DNA from: Micromonospora olivasterospora
GTDB taxonomy: Bacteria; Actinomycetota; Actinomycetes; Mycobacteriales; Micromonosporaceae
Assembly: GCF_007830265.1 (NCBI RefSeq)
Contig: NZ_VLKE01000001.1
Location: 2,604,001-2,668,000 of the forward strand
Length of the DNA stretch: 64,000 bases
Direction: 5' to 3'
The translations under genes were made by a program, and so were the position numbers. Below, one piece after another: positions 19,021-27,971 of this stretch (position 1 is the first letter of the stretch; the number at the start of each line of letters is the position of its first letter). The notes below the pieces were generated by a model, which saw nothing but the letters and a program-made list of their open reading frames with translations, made no database searches and had not been told where the DNA came from.

Positions 19021-20033
19021 CTGCCGGGGGGTTCAGGGAGGTCGACCACGACCTGCTCGCCGACTACCTCGGCGGCGCGCTGGACGGCACGCCGGACGAG
19101 GCGCTCGTGGCCCGGCTGGTCGAGCAGGACCCTGCCTGGGCCCACGCCCGCGACGCGCTCGCGCCCGCCGTGGCCCGGGTCTCCGACGACCTCGCCGCCT
19201 GGGCCCTGCCCGCCCCCGAGATGCCGCTGGCCGTGGCCGACCGGATCGCCGCAGCGCTGGCCGGTGCCGGCCCGGCGGCGGCCGGCGACGAGAATCCGGA
19301 CATGGTCGACGGCACCGGGCGCGCGGCTGCGGCTGACGGGACGGACGAGGCAGATCGCCCGGCCGGGCGCGGCGCCCCGGCCACGGTGCCCGCACAGCCC
19401 GGCTCGCGCCGGGCACCCGGGGGAACGCGCCCGACCGCCGGGCGTGCCGCCGGCACCGGCCCGGGTCGGCGACCGCGACGCTGGGCCCGGCTCGCCGGTC
19501 CGGTGGCGCTGGCCGCGGCCTCGGTGGTCGCCGTGGGGTTCGGGATGAACCAGCTCGTGCGGACCGGCGCCCGGGAGGACGCGTCGACCCTCAGCGAACG
19601 CGCCGGAGCGGCGAACGCCGGCCCCCCGTTCCACACGACCGTCGCCCCGCTGCACAGCGGCGCGGACTGGACGCCTGAGGCCCTGACCGGCGGCCCGTTG
19701 ACGATGGCCGGGCCGACCGGGTCGTTCAGCCCGGGGCCGGACCCGAAGGCGCCGCCGGCGGGCGACGTGGGAGGGCGACTCCCGGCCGTCGGCGGGCTGG
19801 ACCGGATCGTCGGGCAGGACGCGCTGGCCGCCTGCCTCGCGGCGGTCAGCGCCGAGCACGGAGCCGGCCCGATCACCGTCGACCTGGTCGACTACGCCCG
19901 CTTCCAGGGCGCTCCGGCGCTGGTCGTACGCTTCGTCGACCCGGCAAGAGAACGGTGGGCCTGGGTGAGCGGCCCCGAGTGCGGCATACCGGGGTCCGGT
20001 GCCGACACGCGATACCACACACGGGTAGGGTGA
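19017..20033 (+). CDS. Anti-sigma factor for SigM (RsmA-like), membrane-anchored
   Basis: 338 residues. The N-terminal ~75 residues (HDLLADYLGGALDGTPDEALVARLVEQD) resemble the anti-sigma helical domain without an HxxxCxxC zinc motif. A disordered segment runs to ~residue 155, then one TM (LAGPVALAAASVVAVGFGMN), then an extracytoplasmic domain. Its start is translationally coupled to sigM by a 4-nt overlap. Role inferred from operon position (Rv3912-like) and topology: holds SigM inactive at the membrane. Confidence 0.82.
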   Translation: MTAGGFREVDHDLLADYLGGALDGTPDEALVARLVEQDPAWAHARDALAPAVARVSDDLAAWALPAPEMPLAVADRIAAALAGAGPAAAGDENPDMVDGTGRAAAADGTDEADRPAGRGAPATVPAQPGSRRAPGGTRPTAGRAAGTGPGRRPRRWARLAGPVALAAASVVAVGFGMNQLVRTGAREDASTLSERAGAANAGPPFHTTVAPLHSGADWTPEALTGGPLTMAGPTGSFSPGPDPKAPPAGDVGGRLPAVGGLDRIVGQDALAACLAAVSAEHGAGPITVDLVDYARFQGAPALVVRFVDPARERWAWVSGPECGIPGSGADTRYHTRVG

Positions 20034-20156
20034 GGTCCCGGTTCGCTCGCCGGCCGTCCTCAGGGCGACCAGCGGGGTGACCGGCCCGGCGGGGTCGACG
20101 CCGGGTGGTGCGAGGAACGTCCTTCCACGTGACGTGACCCACCGGATGACCGGCTC

Positions 20157-20184
20157 GGGAATCCCCACTTCGTACGATGACGTT
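20157..20184 (+). promoter_or_regulatory. Candidate SigR/SigH-type promoter of trxB
   Basis: GGGAAT at 20157-20162 and GTT at 20182-20184 are separated by 19 nt. SigR/SigH-type thiol-stress promoters are GGAAT-N18/19-GTT and typically drive trxBA. It lies 95 nt before the trxB start. Confidence 0.45.
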
Positions 20185-20278
20185 CTGCAAGTCAGTAGTC
20201 GGCGTTCGTGCGGCGCCGGCACTCCGACCGGCATCGGTGCGCCCCGCCGATGGCGACCACACACATCGGGAGACGGCA

Positions 20279-21232
20279 GTGGACGAGGTCCGCAACCTGA
20301 TCATCATCGGCTCCGGGCCGGCCGGTTACACGGCGGCGGTCTATGCCGCACGCGCCAACCTCAAGCCCCTGGTCATCGAGGGCGTTCAGTCCGGCGGTGC
20401 GCTGATGACGACCACCGAGGTGGAGAACTTCCCCGGCTTCGCGGACGGCATCCTCGGCCCCGAGTTGATGGACAACATGCGCAAGCAGGCCGAGCGGTTC
20501 GGTGCCGAGTTCCTCACCGACGACGTCGCCCGGGTCGAGTTGAAGGACACCGGCGAGGTGGGCTCGGACGCGGTCAGCACCGTCTGGGTCGGCGAGACCG
20601 CGTACCGGGCCAAGGCCGTCATCCTGGCCACCGGCTCGGCCTGGCGGCCGCTGGGCGTGCCGGGCGAGCAGGAGTACCTCGGCCACGGCGTCTCGTCCTG
20701 CGCGACCTGTGACGGCTTCTTCTTCCGCAACCAGCACATCGTGGTGGTCGGCGGCGGCGACTCGGCGATGGAGGAGGCCAGCTTCCTCACCCGGTTCGCC
20801 GACTCGGTGACCATCATCCACCGCCGCGACTCCTTCCGGGCCAGCAAGATCATGGCTGAACGGGCTTTGGGCAACGACAAAATCAAGGTCGAGTGGAACA
20901 CGGTCGTCGAGGAGGTCCTCGGCGCCGACGGCAAGGTCTCCGGCGTACGGGTGCGCAACGTGCACACCGGGGAGAGCAAGGTCCTCGACGTGACCGGTGT
21001 CTTCGTGGCGATCGGCCACGACCCCCGCAGTGAACTGTTCCGCGGCCAGGTGGAACTGGACGACGAGGGGTACGTGAAGGTGCAGGCGCCGAGCAGCCGC
21101 ACCAGCATCCCGGGCGTGTTCGCCGCCGGGGACGTGGTGGACCACACGTACCGGCAGGCGATCACTGCGGCCGGGACGGGCTGTGCGGCCGCCCTGGACG
21201 CCGAGCGCTTCATCGCCACGATCGCGGGCTGA
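20279..21232 (+). CDS. trxB: Thioredoxin reductase
   Basis: 317 residues from GTG 20279. The longer frame from 20177 would add 34 atypical residues and cross the candidate promoter. FAD-binding [16 protein letters not shown] is at the N-terminus, the redox-active CATC is in [11 protein letters not shown], the NADPH-binding motif is [16 protein letters not shown], and the C-terminal FAD motif is [23 protein letters not shown]. It reduces the thioredoxin encoded 63 nt downstream. Confidence 0.97.
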   Translation: MDEVRNLIIIGSGPAGYTAAVYAARANLKPLVIEGVQSGGALMTTTEVENFPGFADGILGPELMDNMRKQAERFGAEFLTDDVARVELKDTGEVGSDAVSTVWVGETAYRAKAVILATGSAWRPLGVPGEQEYLGHGVSSCATCDGFFFRNQHIVVVGGGDSAMEEASFLTRFADSVTIIHRRDSFRASKIMAERALGNDKIKVEWNTVVEEVLGADGKVSGVRVRNVHTGESKVLDVTGVFVAIGHDPRSELFRGQVELDDEGYVKVQAPSSRTSIPGVFAAGDVVDHTYRQAITAAGTGCAAALDAERFIATIAG

Positions 21233-21295
21233 GCCCCGGCGCGTGGCGCGCGAACGAGAGAAGAACGACAACCGAAGCCCCGGAGGAGGGTCATA

Positions 21296-21619
21296 GTGGG
21301 AGCGACAAAGGCGGTCACCGACGCCAGCTTCGCCACGGACGTGCTGAAGTCCGACAAGCCGGTACTCGTCGACTTCTGGGCCGAGTGGTGCGGGCCGTGC
21401 CGCAAGGTCTCGCCGCTGCTCGAGGAGATCGCCGGCGAGATGGGCGACCAGGTCACCATCGTCAAGCTCAACATCGACGAGAACCCGGAGACCGCCCGCG
21501 CCTACCGGGTGATGTCGGTGCCGACGCTGACCGTGTTCAAGAACGGCGAGCCGGTCCAGTCGATCGCCGGCGCCAAGCCGAAGGGCGAGCTGGTCAAGCT
21601 CATCCAGTCCGCGCTCTGA
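21296..21619 (+). CDS. trxA: Thioredoxin
   Basis: 107 residues from a GTG with a GGAGGAGGG ribosome site. Active site WCGPC in [16 protein letters not shown]; the cis-Pro loop is [12 protein letters not shown]. Substrate of the adjacent reductase; the pair forms one unit ending at the 16-bp hairpin. Confidence 0.98.
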   Translation: MGATKAVTDASFATDVLKSDKPVLVDFWAEWCGPCRKVSPLLEEIAGEMGDQVTIVKLNIDENPETARAYRVMSVPTLTVFKNGEPVQSIAGAKPKGELVKLIQSAL

Positions 21620-21629
21620 CGCACGGAAG

Positions 21630-21665
21630 CGCGAAACCCCGCACCCGACGGTGCGGGGTTTCGCG
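21630..21665 (+). terminator. Terminator of trxBA
   Basis: Perfect 16-bp stem CGCGAAACCCCGCACC / GGTGCGGGGTTTCGCG with loop CGAC, followed by TTTGC, 10 nt after the trxA stop. Confidence 0.92.
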
Positions 21666-21836
21666 TTTGCGGCCCCGACCTCGCCGGACACCGCCACCTC
21701 GGCCGGTCGAACCGCATAACCTCAACCGGGGGTGGCCGGCGGATCGGGCACGGCTCGCCCGGGTTGGCGTCCGACCGGGTCCCTTCTCCCGCGCCGCGGG
21801 GTGGGCGGCCGGCTTGCGTGCGGAAGGGGGTCGAGG

Positions 21837-23027
21837 GTGCGTACGATCCGCCCCGGCGACCGGGGACCGGCGGTGAACGAGATCCGCGCCGTCCTGACCG
21901 GCCTCGACCTGCTCACCGCCCGGCCCGGCGGTGACGAGTTCGACGCCGAGATCGAACGCGCGGTCCGGGCGTTCCAGCAGTCCCGGGGGCTCAGCGTCGA
22001 CGGCCGGGTCGGCGCGGAGACCTGGCGGGCGCTGGACGCGGCGCGCTGGCGGCTCGGCGCGCGCACCCTCTACCACGCCGTGCCGGAGCCGCTGACCGGC
22101 GAGGACGTCCGGTCGCTCCAGGAACGCCTGCTCGAGATGGGGTACGACGTCGGCCGCGCCGACGCCATCTACGGCATCCGCACCTCCCGCGCGGTGGCCC
22201 AGTTCCAGCGGGAGATGGGGCTCATGCCGGACGGCACCTGCGGCCCACACACGATGGGGGCGTTGCGCCGCCTCGGACGCAAGGTCGTCGGCGGCCGGCC
22301 GCAGTGGCTGCGGGAGTCCGACGCCATCCGGCAGGCCGGCCCCACCCTGGTGGGGCGGACGGTGGTCATCGACCCGGGGCACGGCGGCACCGACCCCGGG
22401 GTCGTGGTGCCCGACGGTCCGCTGCGCTGGACGGAGGCGGACCTGGCGCACGACCTGGCCAGCCGACTGGAGGGACGGCTGGCCGCGGCGGGCGTGCGGG
22501 TGCAGCTGACCCGCGGACCGGCGTCGGGCAGCTGCCTGTCGGACGTGGAGCGGGCGCACCTTGCGAACTCGCTCGGCGCGGACGTGTTCATCTCGCTGCA
22601 CACCGACGGCCACGTCAACCCGGCGGCGGATGGTGTGGCGACCTACCACTACGGCACGGACAACGGGGTGACCTCGGCGACGGGCGAGCGGCTGGCCGGG
22701 CTGGTGCAGCGGGAGATCGTGGCGCGGACGGGCCTGCGGGACTGCCGTACCCACGCCAAGTCCTGGGAGTTGCTGCGGCTGACCCGGATGCCGGCGGTCC
22801 GGGTGGAGGTGGGCTACCTGACGTCGCCGACGGACCGGGAACGCCTGGTCGACCCGCGATTCCGGGACCGGGTCGTCGAGGCCATCGTGGCGGCCGTCCA
22901 GCGGATGTACTTCCCGATCGAACGGGACGTGCCCACGGGCTCGATCGACGTCAGCGAACTGCGCGCGGCGATCGCCGCCGACCGGGTGGGCGTGGCGGAG
23001 CCGGGGCTGGTCCGGCGGGCGGGCTGA
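21837..23027 (+). CDS. cwlM: N-acetylmuramoyl-L-alanine amidase-like protein CwlM
   Basis: 396 residues from a GTG preceded by AAGGGGG. Two peptidoglycan-binding domains occur in tandem (IRPGDRGPAVNEIRAVLTGL; GEDVRSLQERLLEMGYD), then an Amidase_3 domain with VVIDPGHGGTDPGVV (zinc His), the Glu region of RWTEADLAHDLASRL, and SLHTDGHVNPAADGVATY. In mycobacteria CwlM is cytoplasmic and activates MurA when phosphorylated by PknB. No signal peptide is seen here either, in line with that role, though zinc-site residues remain. Confidence 0.92.
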   Translation: MRTIRPGDRGPAVNEIRAVLTGLDLLTARPGGDEFDAEIERAVRAFQQSRGLSVDGRVGAETWRALDAARWRLGARTLYHAVPEPLTGEDVRSLQERLLEMGYDVGRADAIYGIRTSRAVAQFQREMGLMPDGTCGPHTMGALRRLGRKVVGGRPQWLRESDAIRQAGPTLVGRTVVIDPGHGGTDPGVVVPDGPLRWTEADLAHDLASRLEGRLAAAGVRVQLTRGPASGSCLSDVERAHLANSLGADVFISLHTDGHVNPAADGVATYHYGTDNGVTSATGERLAGLVQREIVARTGLRDCRTHAKSWELLRLTRMPAVRVEVGYLTSPTDRERLVDPRFRDRVVEAIVAAVQRMYFPIERDVPTGSIDVSELRAAIAADRVGVAEPGLVRRAG

Positions 23028-23095
23028 TCCCGTCGGGTCTGCCCAGGCGGGGGTCGCCCCAGCTCGCCCCTGTCCAGCCTGCTCGGGTGAGCCCA

Positions 23096-23130
23096 CCCAC
23101 CCGCCGAGGACGCCCTCCTCGGCAGGTGGG
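23096..23130. terminator. Bidirectional terminator between cwlM and the GNAT gene
   Basis: 15-bp stem with one mismatch, CCCACCCGCCGAGGA / TCCTCGGCAGGTGGG, and a 5-nt loop, ending at the GNAT stop codon. Confidence 0.8.
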
Positions 23131-23796
23131 TCAGCCGGCGGTGGACCGGGTCGCCGGTGCGGGCCTGACCGGCCGGAGCAGCGTCTCCGGACTCATCGAG
23201 CCGAGCAGCTTCTCCAGCGCGTACTCGACGTCGGACTTCCAGCTCAGTGCCGTGCGCAACTCCAGCCGCAGCCGGGGGTAGCGGGGGTGTGGGCGTACGG
23301 TCTTGAATCCCACCGAGAGGAAGTAGTCGGCTGGCGCGACGCAGGCGCCCGGACGCTCGCCGTCGTCGCCGAACTTCGCGTCACCGAACGCCTCGATCGC
23401 CTTGATCCCCCGCTTGGTGAGATCCCGGGCCACGCCCTGAACCAGCATCCGGCCCAGCCCACCGCCGGCGAAGGGGGCGACCACGTGCGCCGTCATCAGT
23501 AGCGCGGCGTCGGCGGAGACCGGGGAGGTCGGGAACGCCATCGAGCGCGGCACGTAGGCCGGCGGGGCGTACATGACGAAACCGGCCGGCATGCCGTCGA
23601 CGTACGCGAGCTTGCCGCAGGAGCCCCACTCCAGCAGGGTCTGGGAGACCCATGCCTCCTTCTCCAGGCCGGGGTCACCCGCCGCGCAGGCGCGGTCGGC
23701 CGAAACCGGGTCAAGCTCCCAGTAGACGCACTGCCGGCACGGACGAGGCAGGTCTTCCAGGGTGTCGAGGGTCAAGCTGACCAGACGTCGCGACAT
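23131..23796 (-). CDS. GNAT family acetyltransferase
   Basis: 221 residues from the ATG at 23796 (GGGG nine bases upstream); an ATG three codons earlier, at 23805, is possible. The coenzyme A-binding loop is VVAPFAGGGLGRMLVQGVARDL. The N-terminus has CRQCVYWELDP and a Cys-containing AWVSQTLLEWGSCG. It matches the Rv3916c-like acetyltransferase always found between cwlM and parB in actinobacteria. Substrate unknown. The frame is open for 64 codons further upstream, but that part is low-complexity and not conserved-looking. Confidence 0.85.
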   Translation of the reverse strand: MSRRLVSLTLDTLEDLPRPCRQCVYWELDPVSADRACAAGDPGLEKEAWVSQTLLEWGSCGKLAYVDGMPAGFVMYAPPAYVPRSMAFPTSPVSADAALLMTAHVVAPFAGGGLGRMLVQGVARDLTKRGIKAIEAFGDAKFGDDGERPGACVAPADYFLSVGFKTVRPHPRYPRLRLELRTALSWKSDVEYALEKLLGSMSPETLLRPVRPAPATRSTAG

Positions 23797-24160
23797 TTGG
23801 CGCATCCCCACAATAGGCTCAGAGGGGCGACCAGCGCGGAACAACGCCGCCGCCTTTCGGTCCCCCCGACGAGCGATCGTACGCCGCGAGCCGACCGTAC
23901 GGGAGGGGACGCGCGAACGCACCCGGAAGGGCAGCCGAACGGCCGGGTGGGCCCCGACCTCCGGGTCCGGGATGTGGACGCACGCCACCGCGCGAAGCCG
24001 CTGGTCAGGATCGCGGACTACGATCGGAGACCAGCGTCCCGAGTCGGACCGCCGGCCTACGCATCACGAGTGCGTCGCACTCCCGGTGATCGCCATGGTC
24101 TGCGGCCTCCTGGGTACCCCTGGTGGCGGGAGCCGCCCGACACGCGATCGAGGTGATGTC
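23797..24160. other. 364-nt divergent promoter region
   Basis: No gene is seen. It must hold the promoters for the GNAT gene (minus) and the aminotransferase (plus). The last 20 nt contain GAGGTGATGTC, the ribosome site for the aminotransferase. No clear sigma consensus can be picked out. Confidence 0.4.
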
Positions 24161-25474
24161 ATGACCGGCACGACGCTCGACGACTACACCGACCGGTACG
24201 CCCGCCGTGTCCGGGGCATGACTGCCTCGGAGATCCGCGCGCTGTTCGCGGTGGCCAGCCGGCCCGAGGTGGTCTCCCTCGCCGGCGGGGCGCCGTACAT
24301 CGCCGCGCTGCCGCTCGACGCGGTGGGCGAGATGCTCGGGCGGCTCGGCGCCGAGCACGGCATCACCACCCTCCAGTACGGGATCGGCCAGGGCACCCTG
24401 GAGCTGCGCGAGCGGATCTGCGAGGTGATGGCGCTCTCCGGCATCGACGCGTCCTGCGGCGCCTCCCCCGAGGACGTGGTGGTGACGGTCGGCGGGCAAC
24501 AGGCGCTGGACCTGGTGGCCCGGCTGTTCCTCGACCCGGGTGACGTGGTGCTCGCCGAGGGGCCGACCTACGTCGGCGCACTCGGGGTGTTCCAGGCCGC
24601 CCAGGCCCAGGTGGTACACGTGCCGATGGACGACGAGGGGCTGATCCCGGAGGCGTTGGAGGCCGCCGTCGCCGAGCTGGCCCGTGCCGGCCGGCGGGTA
24701 AAGTTCCTGTACACCATCCCGACGTACCAGAACCCGACGGGCGTGACGCTCAACGAGGACCGGCGCGAGCGGGTCCTCGACATCTGCGAGCGCGCCGGCC
24801 TGCTGGTGGTGGAGGACGACCCGTACGGTCAGCTGGGCTTCGAGGGGGACGCGCCGCGCCCGCTGCGGGCCCGGCGCCGCGACGGAGTGTTCTACCTCGG
24901 CACGTTCTCCAAGACGTTCGCCCCGGGCCTGCGCGTGGGCTGGATCCTCGCCCCGCACGCCGTCCGCGACAAGCTGGTCATCGCGAGCGAGGCGCAGATC
25001 CTCTGCCCCAGCGGCTACGCCCAGGCGGCCGTCGCGACCTATCTCGGCACGATGCCCTGGCGGGAGCAGCTCAAGGTATACCGGGAGGTCTACCGCGAGC
25101 GCCGGGACGCCCTGCTCGCCGCGTTGGAGGACCTGATGCCGGAGGGCACCAGCTGGACCAGACCCGGCGGCGGCCTCTTCGTCTGGGCGACCCTGCCCGA
25201 CGGGCTGGACTCGAAGGCGATGATGCCCCGTGCCATCGCGGCCCGGGTGGCGTACGTGCCGGGCACGGGTTTCTACGCGGACGGCAACGGCAGCGGACAC
25301 ATGCGGCTCAACTTCTCGTTCCCGACGCCCGAGCGGATCCGGGAGGGCGTGCGCCGGCTGGCCGGCGTGATGGAGCAGGACATCGCCACGCGACGGGTGT
25401 TCGGCGCGGTGGGGCTGCCCGACGGGCGGCGGGGGCGGGCCGGGTCGGACGCCCCGGGACCCGACTTGGCATGA
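24161..25474 (+). CDS. PLP-dependent aminotransferase (class I/II, 2-aminoadipate/MocR-type fold)
   Basis: 437 residues from the ATG at 24161. It begins with the family-typical YARRVRGMTASEIRALFAVASRPEVVSLAGGAP. The PLP lysine lies in GTFSKTFAPGLRVGWI, the PLP-phosphate/Asp region is VVEDDPYGQLGF, and the C-terminal Arg lies in GHMRLNFSFP. Substrate unclear; relatives act on aromatic, branched or aminoadipate amino acids. The last four bases overlap the start of the ATP-grasp gene, so the two are co-translated. The same pair sits near parB in other actinobacteria, suggesting a wall-precursor or amino-acid role (inference). Confidence 0.9.
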   Translation: MTGTTLDDYTDRYARRVRGMTASEIRALFAVASRPEVVSLAGGAPYIAALPLDAVGEMLGRLGAEHGITTLQYGIGQGTLELRERICEVMALSGIDASCGASPEDVVVTVGGQQALDLVARLFLDPGDVVLAEGPTYVGALGVFQAAQAQVVHVPMDDEGLIPEALEAAVAELARAGRRVKFLYTIPTYQNPTGVTLNEDRRERVLDICERAGLLVVEDDPYGQLGFEGDAPRPLRARRRDGVFYLGTFSKTFAPGLRVGWILAPHAVRDKLVIASEAQILCPSGYAQAAVATYLGTMPWREQLKVYREVYRERRDALLAALEDLMPEGTSWTRPGGGLFVWATLPDGLDSKAMMPRAIAARVAYVPGTGFYADGNGSGHMRLNFSFPTPERIREGVRRLAGVMEQDIATRRVFGAVGLPDGRRGRAGSDAPGPDLA

Positions 25475-26478
25475 TTTCCGGCATGGCCGCGAACCCTGCC
25501 GAGCATTCCCTCACCGATCCTGCCGTGACCGACGAGCTGCACGTGCTGGTGCTCGCCGGCGGTCTGTCGTACGAGCGGGACGTCTCGCTCCGATCGGGCC
25601 GCCGGGTGCTCGACGCGCTTCGGGCCGTTGGAATGGACGCGGAGCTGCGGGACGCCGACGTCGCCCTGCTGCCGGCGCTGACCGCCGACCCGCCGGACGC
25701 GGTGGTGATCGCCCTGCACGGGGCGACCGGCGAGGACGGCTCGCTGCGCGGCGTGCTCGACCTCTGCGACGTCCCGTACGTCGGCTGCGACGCCCGGGCC
25801 TCCCGCCTCGCGTGGGACAAGCCTTCCGCGAAGGCGGTGCTCCGGGAGGCCGGCATCCCCACGCCGGACTGGGTGGCCCTGCCGCACGACCGCTTCTCCG
25901 AGCTGGGCGCCGTGGCTGTGCTGGACCGGATCGTGGACCGGCTGGGGCTGCCGCTGATGGTGAAGCCCGCGCAGGGCGGCTCCGGGCTGGGCGCCGCCGT
26001 GGTTCGGGATGCCGCGTCGCTTCCGGCCGCGATGGTCGGCTGCTTCGGGTACGACGCGACCGCGCTCGTCGAGCGGTACGTTTCCGGCATGGACGTGGCG
26101 GTCTCGGTGGTCGACCTGGGGGCCGGGCCGCAGGCGCTGCCGGCGGTGGAGATCGTTCCTCGCAACGGCGTGTACGACTACGCGGCCCGGTACACCGCCG
26201 GCCGGACCACCTGGCACGCCCCCGCCCGACTCGACCCCGAGGTGGCGAGCACGGTCGCGGAGGTGGCGGTGGCCGCGCACACCGCACTGGGGCTGCGGGA
26301 CCTCTCCCGCGTGGACCTGATCGTCGACACGGACGGCCAGGCGCACGTGCTGGAGGTCAACGTGTCTCCAGGGATGACCGAGACCTCCCTGCTGCCCCTC
26401 GCGGTGCAGGCGGCCGGCCTGGACTTCGGCCGGGTCCTCGGGTCGCTGGTGACCCGAGCCGCGGCCCGCCGCGCCTGA
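25471..26478 (+). CDS. D-alanine--D-alanine ligase family ATP-grasp enzyme
   Basis: 335 residues. ATP-grasp fold with the Ddl-like N-terminus VLVLAGGLSYERDVSLRSG, the substrate loop ALHGATGEDGSLRGVLDLCDVPYVG, the Lys in VKPAQGGSGLGAAVV, and metal ligands in DLIVDTDGQAHVLEVNVSPGMTE. It is a little shorter than canonical Ddl (~350-370) and lacks the usual linkage to murF, so it may be a second Ddl or a related dipeptide ligase. Start overlaps the aminotransferase stop (ATGA). Confidence 0.88.
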   Translation: MISGMAANPAEHSLTDPAVTDELHVLVLAGGLSYERDVSLRSGRRVLDALRAVGMDAELRDADVALLPALTADPPDAVVIALHGATGEDGSLRGVLDLCDVPYVGCDARASRLAWDKPSAKAVLREAGIPTPDWVALPHDRFSELGAVAVLDRIVDRLGLPLMVKPAQGGSGLGAAVVRDAASLPAAMVGCFGYDATALVERYVSGMDVAVSVVDLGAGPQALPAVEIVPRNGVYDYAARYTAGRTTWHAPARLDPEVASTVAEVAVAAHTALGLRDLSRVDLIVDTDGQAHVLEVNVSPGMTETSLLPLAVQAAGLDFGRVLGSLVTRAAARRA

Positions 26479-26621
26479 CAGCCCCGCCCCCCGGCTGAGG
26501 GGCACGGCGTTTCCGACCGCCCGGCGCGCCGCCACGTCCTGCGGGCGCCGCACCGGCAACCGGTGGGCTGCGCGCCGCCACCGATCGCCCCCACCGGCTG
26601 GTGCGCGGCGCGCCGCCAGTC

Positions 26622-26771
26622 CGGCCTCGTCCGGTGCCCCGGTCTCGTCCGCGCTTCGGTCTTGTCCGTGCCCCGCGGTCTTGTCCGTGCCTCTCGGCCT
26701 CGTCCGCGCTTCGGTCTTGTCCGTGCCCCGCGCTCTTGTCCGTGCCCCGGTCTTTGTCCGTGCCCCCGGTC
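26622..26771. repeat. Degenerate ~18-bp tandem repeat, about eight units
   Basis: Units of 17-19 bp with consensus CGGTCTTGTCCGTGCCC, variants GGCCTCGTCCGCGCTT. It fills most of the 302-nt gap between the convergent ligase and HIT-like genes (26479-26780), where no other feature is seen. The last unit ends 9 nt before the HIT-like stop. Confidence 0.8.
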
Positions 26772-26780
26772 GCCGCCGGC

Positions 26781-27491
26781 TCACCGCTCGACGGGCCCCT
26801 CCTCGTCGTCCGGTTCACCGGTCTCCGCGGCCGCCTCGATGACCCCGACGCCGTCCGCCGCCACGGTGCCGTTTTCCGGGTGCGACGGCGGTGCGCCCAG
26901 GCTGGACGGCGCCTGCCAGTGGATCCGGGGCGGCTCGGCCAACGGACGGCCGCCGAACTCGGCCAGCCAGGCGGCAACCAGGGCCAGGTTCTCCCGCCAC
27001 TGCTCCTCGGAGATCGGCGGGAGGATCGAGTCCCACAGCGACAGGAACGTCCCCCGCAACTGGAGCCGCCCGTACGGCCGGGCGAGGAACCACAGGTGCA
27101 GGTGCGCCGAGCCATCACCCCACCGGTTCACATGGACCCGGGCGACGCCGTCGAGGGATCGGATGGCTCGTTCCAGCCGGACCGTCATCACGCCGAGTTC
27201 CGCAGCAAGGAGGTTGGGCAGGTCGCCGAGGTCGAGATGAGACCGGGCCTCCAGAATCAGCACCATCGGCAACCCGGTCGGTCGGTCCATGGCGCGAACC
27301 CGCCACCGCTCGCCGACCCAGATGTATGCCTCATCGGGCGCACCGCATGCGGTGCACTCCCGGTTCTCCTCGCCCTTGCGGGGAGGTTCCACCGAGACCG
27401 GATCGTCGAGCTTTTTGACGCGGATATCGCCCTCGAAGGGGAAGGAGGGCCAAGAGGTGAAGTCGGGGGCTGAGGGAGGGGTGTCGTGCAC
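26781..27491 (-). CDS. HIT-like domain protein with CxxC motif
   Basis: 236 residues. An N-terminal CTAC pair (ENRECTACGAPDEAYIWVGERW) may bind zinc. The central domain carries a HIT-type signature, GDGSAHLHLWFLARPYG, where HLHLW replaces the standard HxHxHxx, plus LILEARSHLDLGDLP typical of HIT-fold proteins. The C-terminal ~45 residues are acidic and disordered. A nucleotide hydrolase or transferase is plausible but not shown. Its upstream region faces the parS/DnaA-box cluster. Confidence 0.7.
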   Translation of the reverse strand: MHDTPPSAPDFTSWPSFPFEGDIRVKKLDDPVSVEPPRKGEENRECTACGAPDEAYIWVGERWRVRAMDRPTGLPMVLILEARSHLDLGDLPNLLAAELGVMTVRLERAIRSLDGVARVHVNRWGDGSAHLHLWFLARPYGRLQLRGTFLSLWDSILPPISEEQWRENLALVAAWLAEFGGRPLAEPPRIHWQAPSSLGAPPSHPENGTVAADGVGVIEAAAETGEPDDEEGPVER

Positions 27492-27536
27492 GACGCTGAC
27501 CCTAACGGAGCGAACGACGGCTGTCCCTACCTGATT

Positions 27537-27765
27537 TTGTCCACCGCCGATTACTCCACCAGGGCAGTTCGGCTCGGCAACGGGGCCCCCAGGCGGTCAC
27601 CGATCGCCGTTGTCCACACGTTATCCACAGGCCGCCGAGATTAGCAGTACCGCGCGTCATCCACAGGCTGACGCGGTGTTTCACGCGGGGTTTCACGTGA
27701 AACGAGGCGACCCTGTGGACAAGGGCTGTGGATAACCGAGGGGCATCTGGCTCGCCTTGTGCACA
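27537..27765. other. DnaA-box cluster next to parS
   Basis: Four exact boxes: TTGTCCACA 27610-27618, TTATCCACA 27621-27629, TGTGGACAA 27714-27722, TGTGGATAA 27727-27735. Three with one mismatch: 27537-27545, 27657-27665, 27757-27765. This is as many exact boxes as oriC holds, in 229 bp and about 12 kb from it. It could titrate or reload DnaA, or regulate the HIT-like gene. Confidence 0.75.
27690..27703. other. parS centromere site 1
   Basis: Exact palindromic core GTTTCACGTGAAAC, the ParB-binding sequence conserved across bacteria. It lies inside the DnaA-box cluster. Confidence 0.95.
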
Positions 27766-27957
27766 GCCGCGCCATGACACCGCTCTACTTGCCGAGGCTG
27801 ACGGGATCGGCTCCTGAGCGTGCCGGGAACACCTGCTGAGCGTGGGCGGGTGCGGCTGCTGAGCGCGGTGACGCCCCCGTGGCCAGTAACAGGCCCAGCC
27901 GAGATCGCCTGCGCCCGTCTCCATCCTCTGTTCGGCAAGTCGCGCGACGACCACGTC

Positions 27958-27971
27958 GTTTCACGTGAAAC
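27958..27971. other. parS site 2
   Basis: Exact GTTTCACGTGAAAC core, 255 nt from site 1. Confidence 0.95.

Noticed and set aside
25273..26784. Minus-strand ORF starting in the tandem repeats and overlapping the HIT-like stop (GTGA)
   Set aside because: It runs antisense through the ATP-grasp ligase gene and is only Arg/Thr/Asp repeats followed by shadow sequence.
27537..27765. A second replication origin
   Set aside because: Boxes are dense, but no initiator gene, AT-rich unwinding segment or origin-type layout accompanies them; reported only as a DnaA-box cluster.
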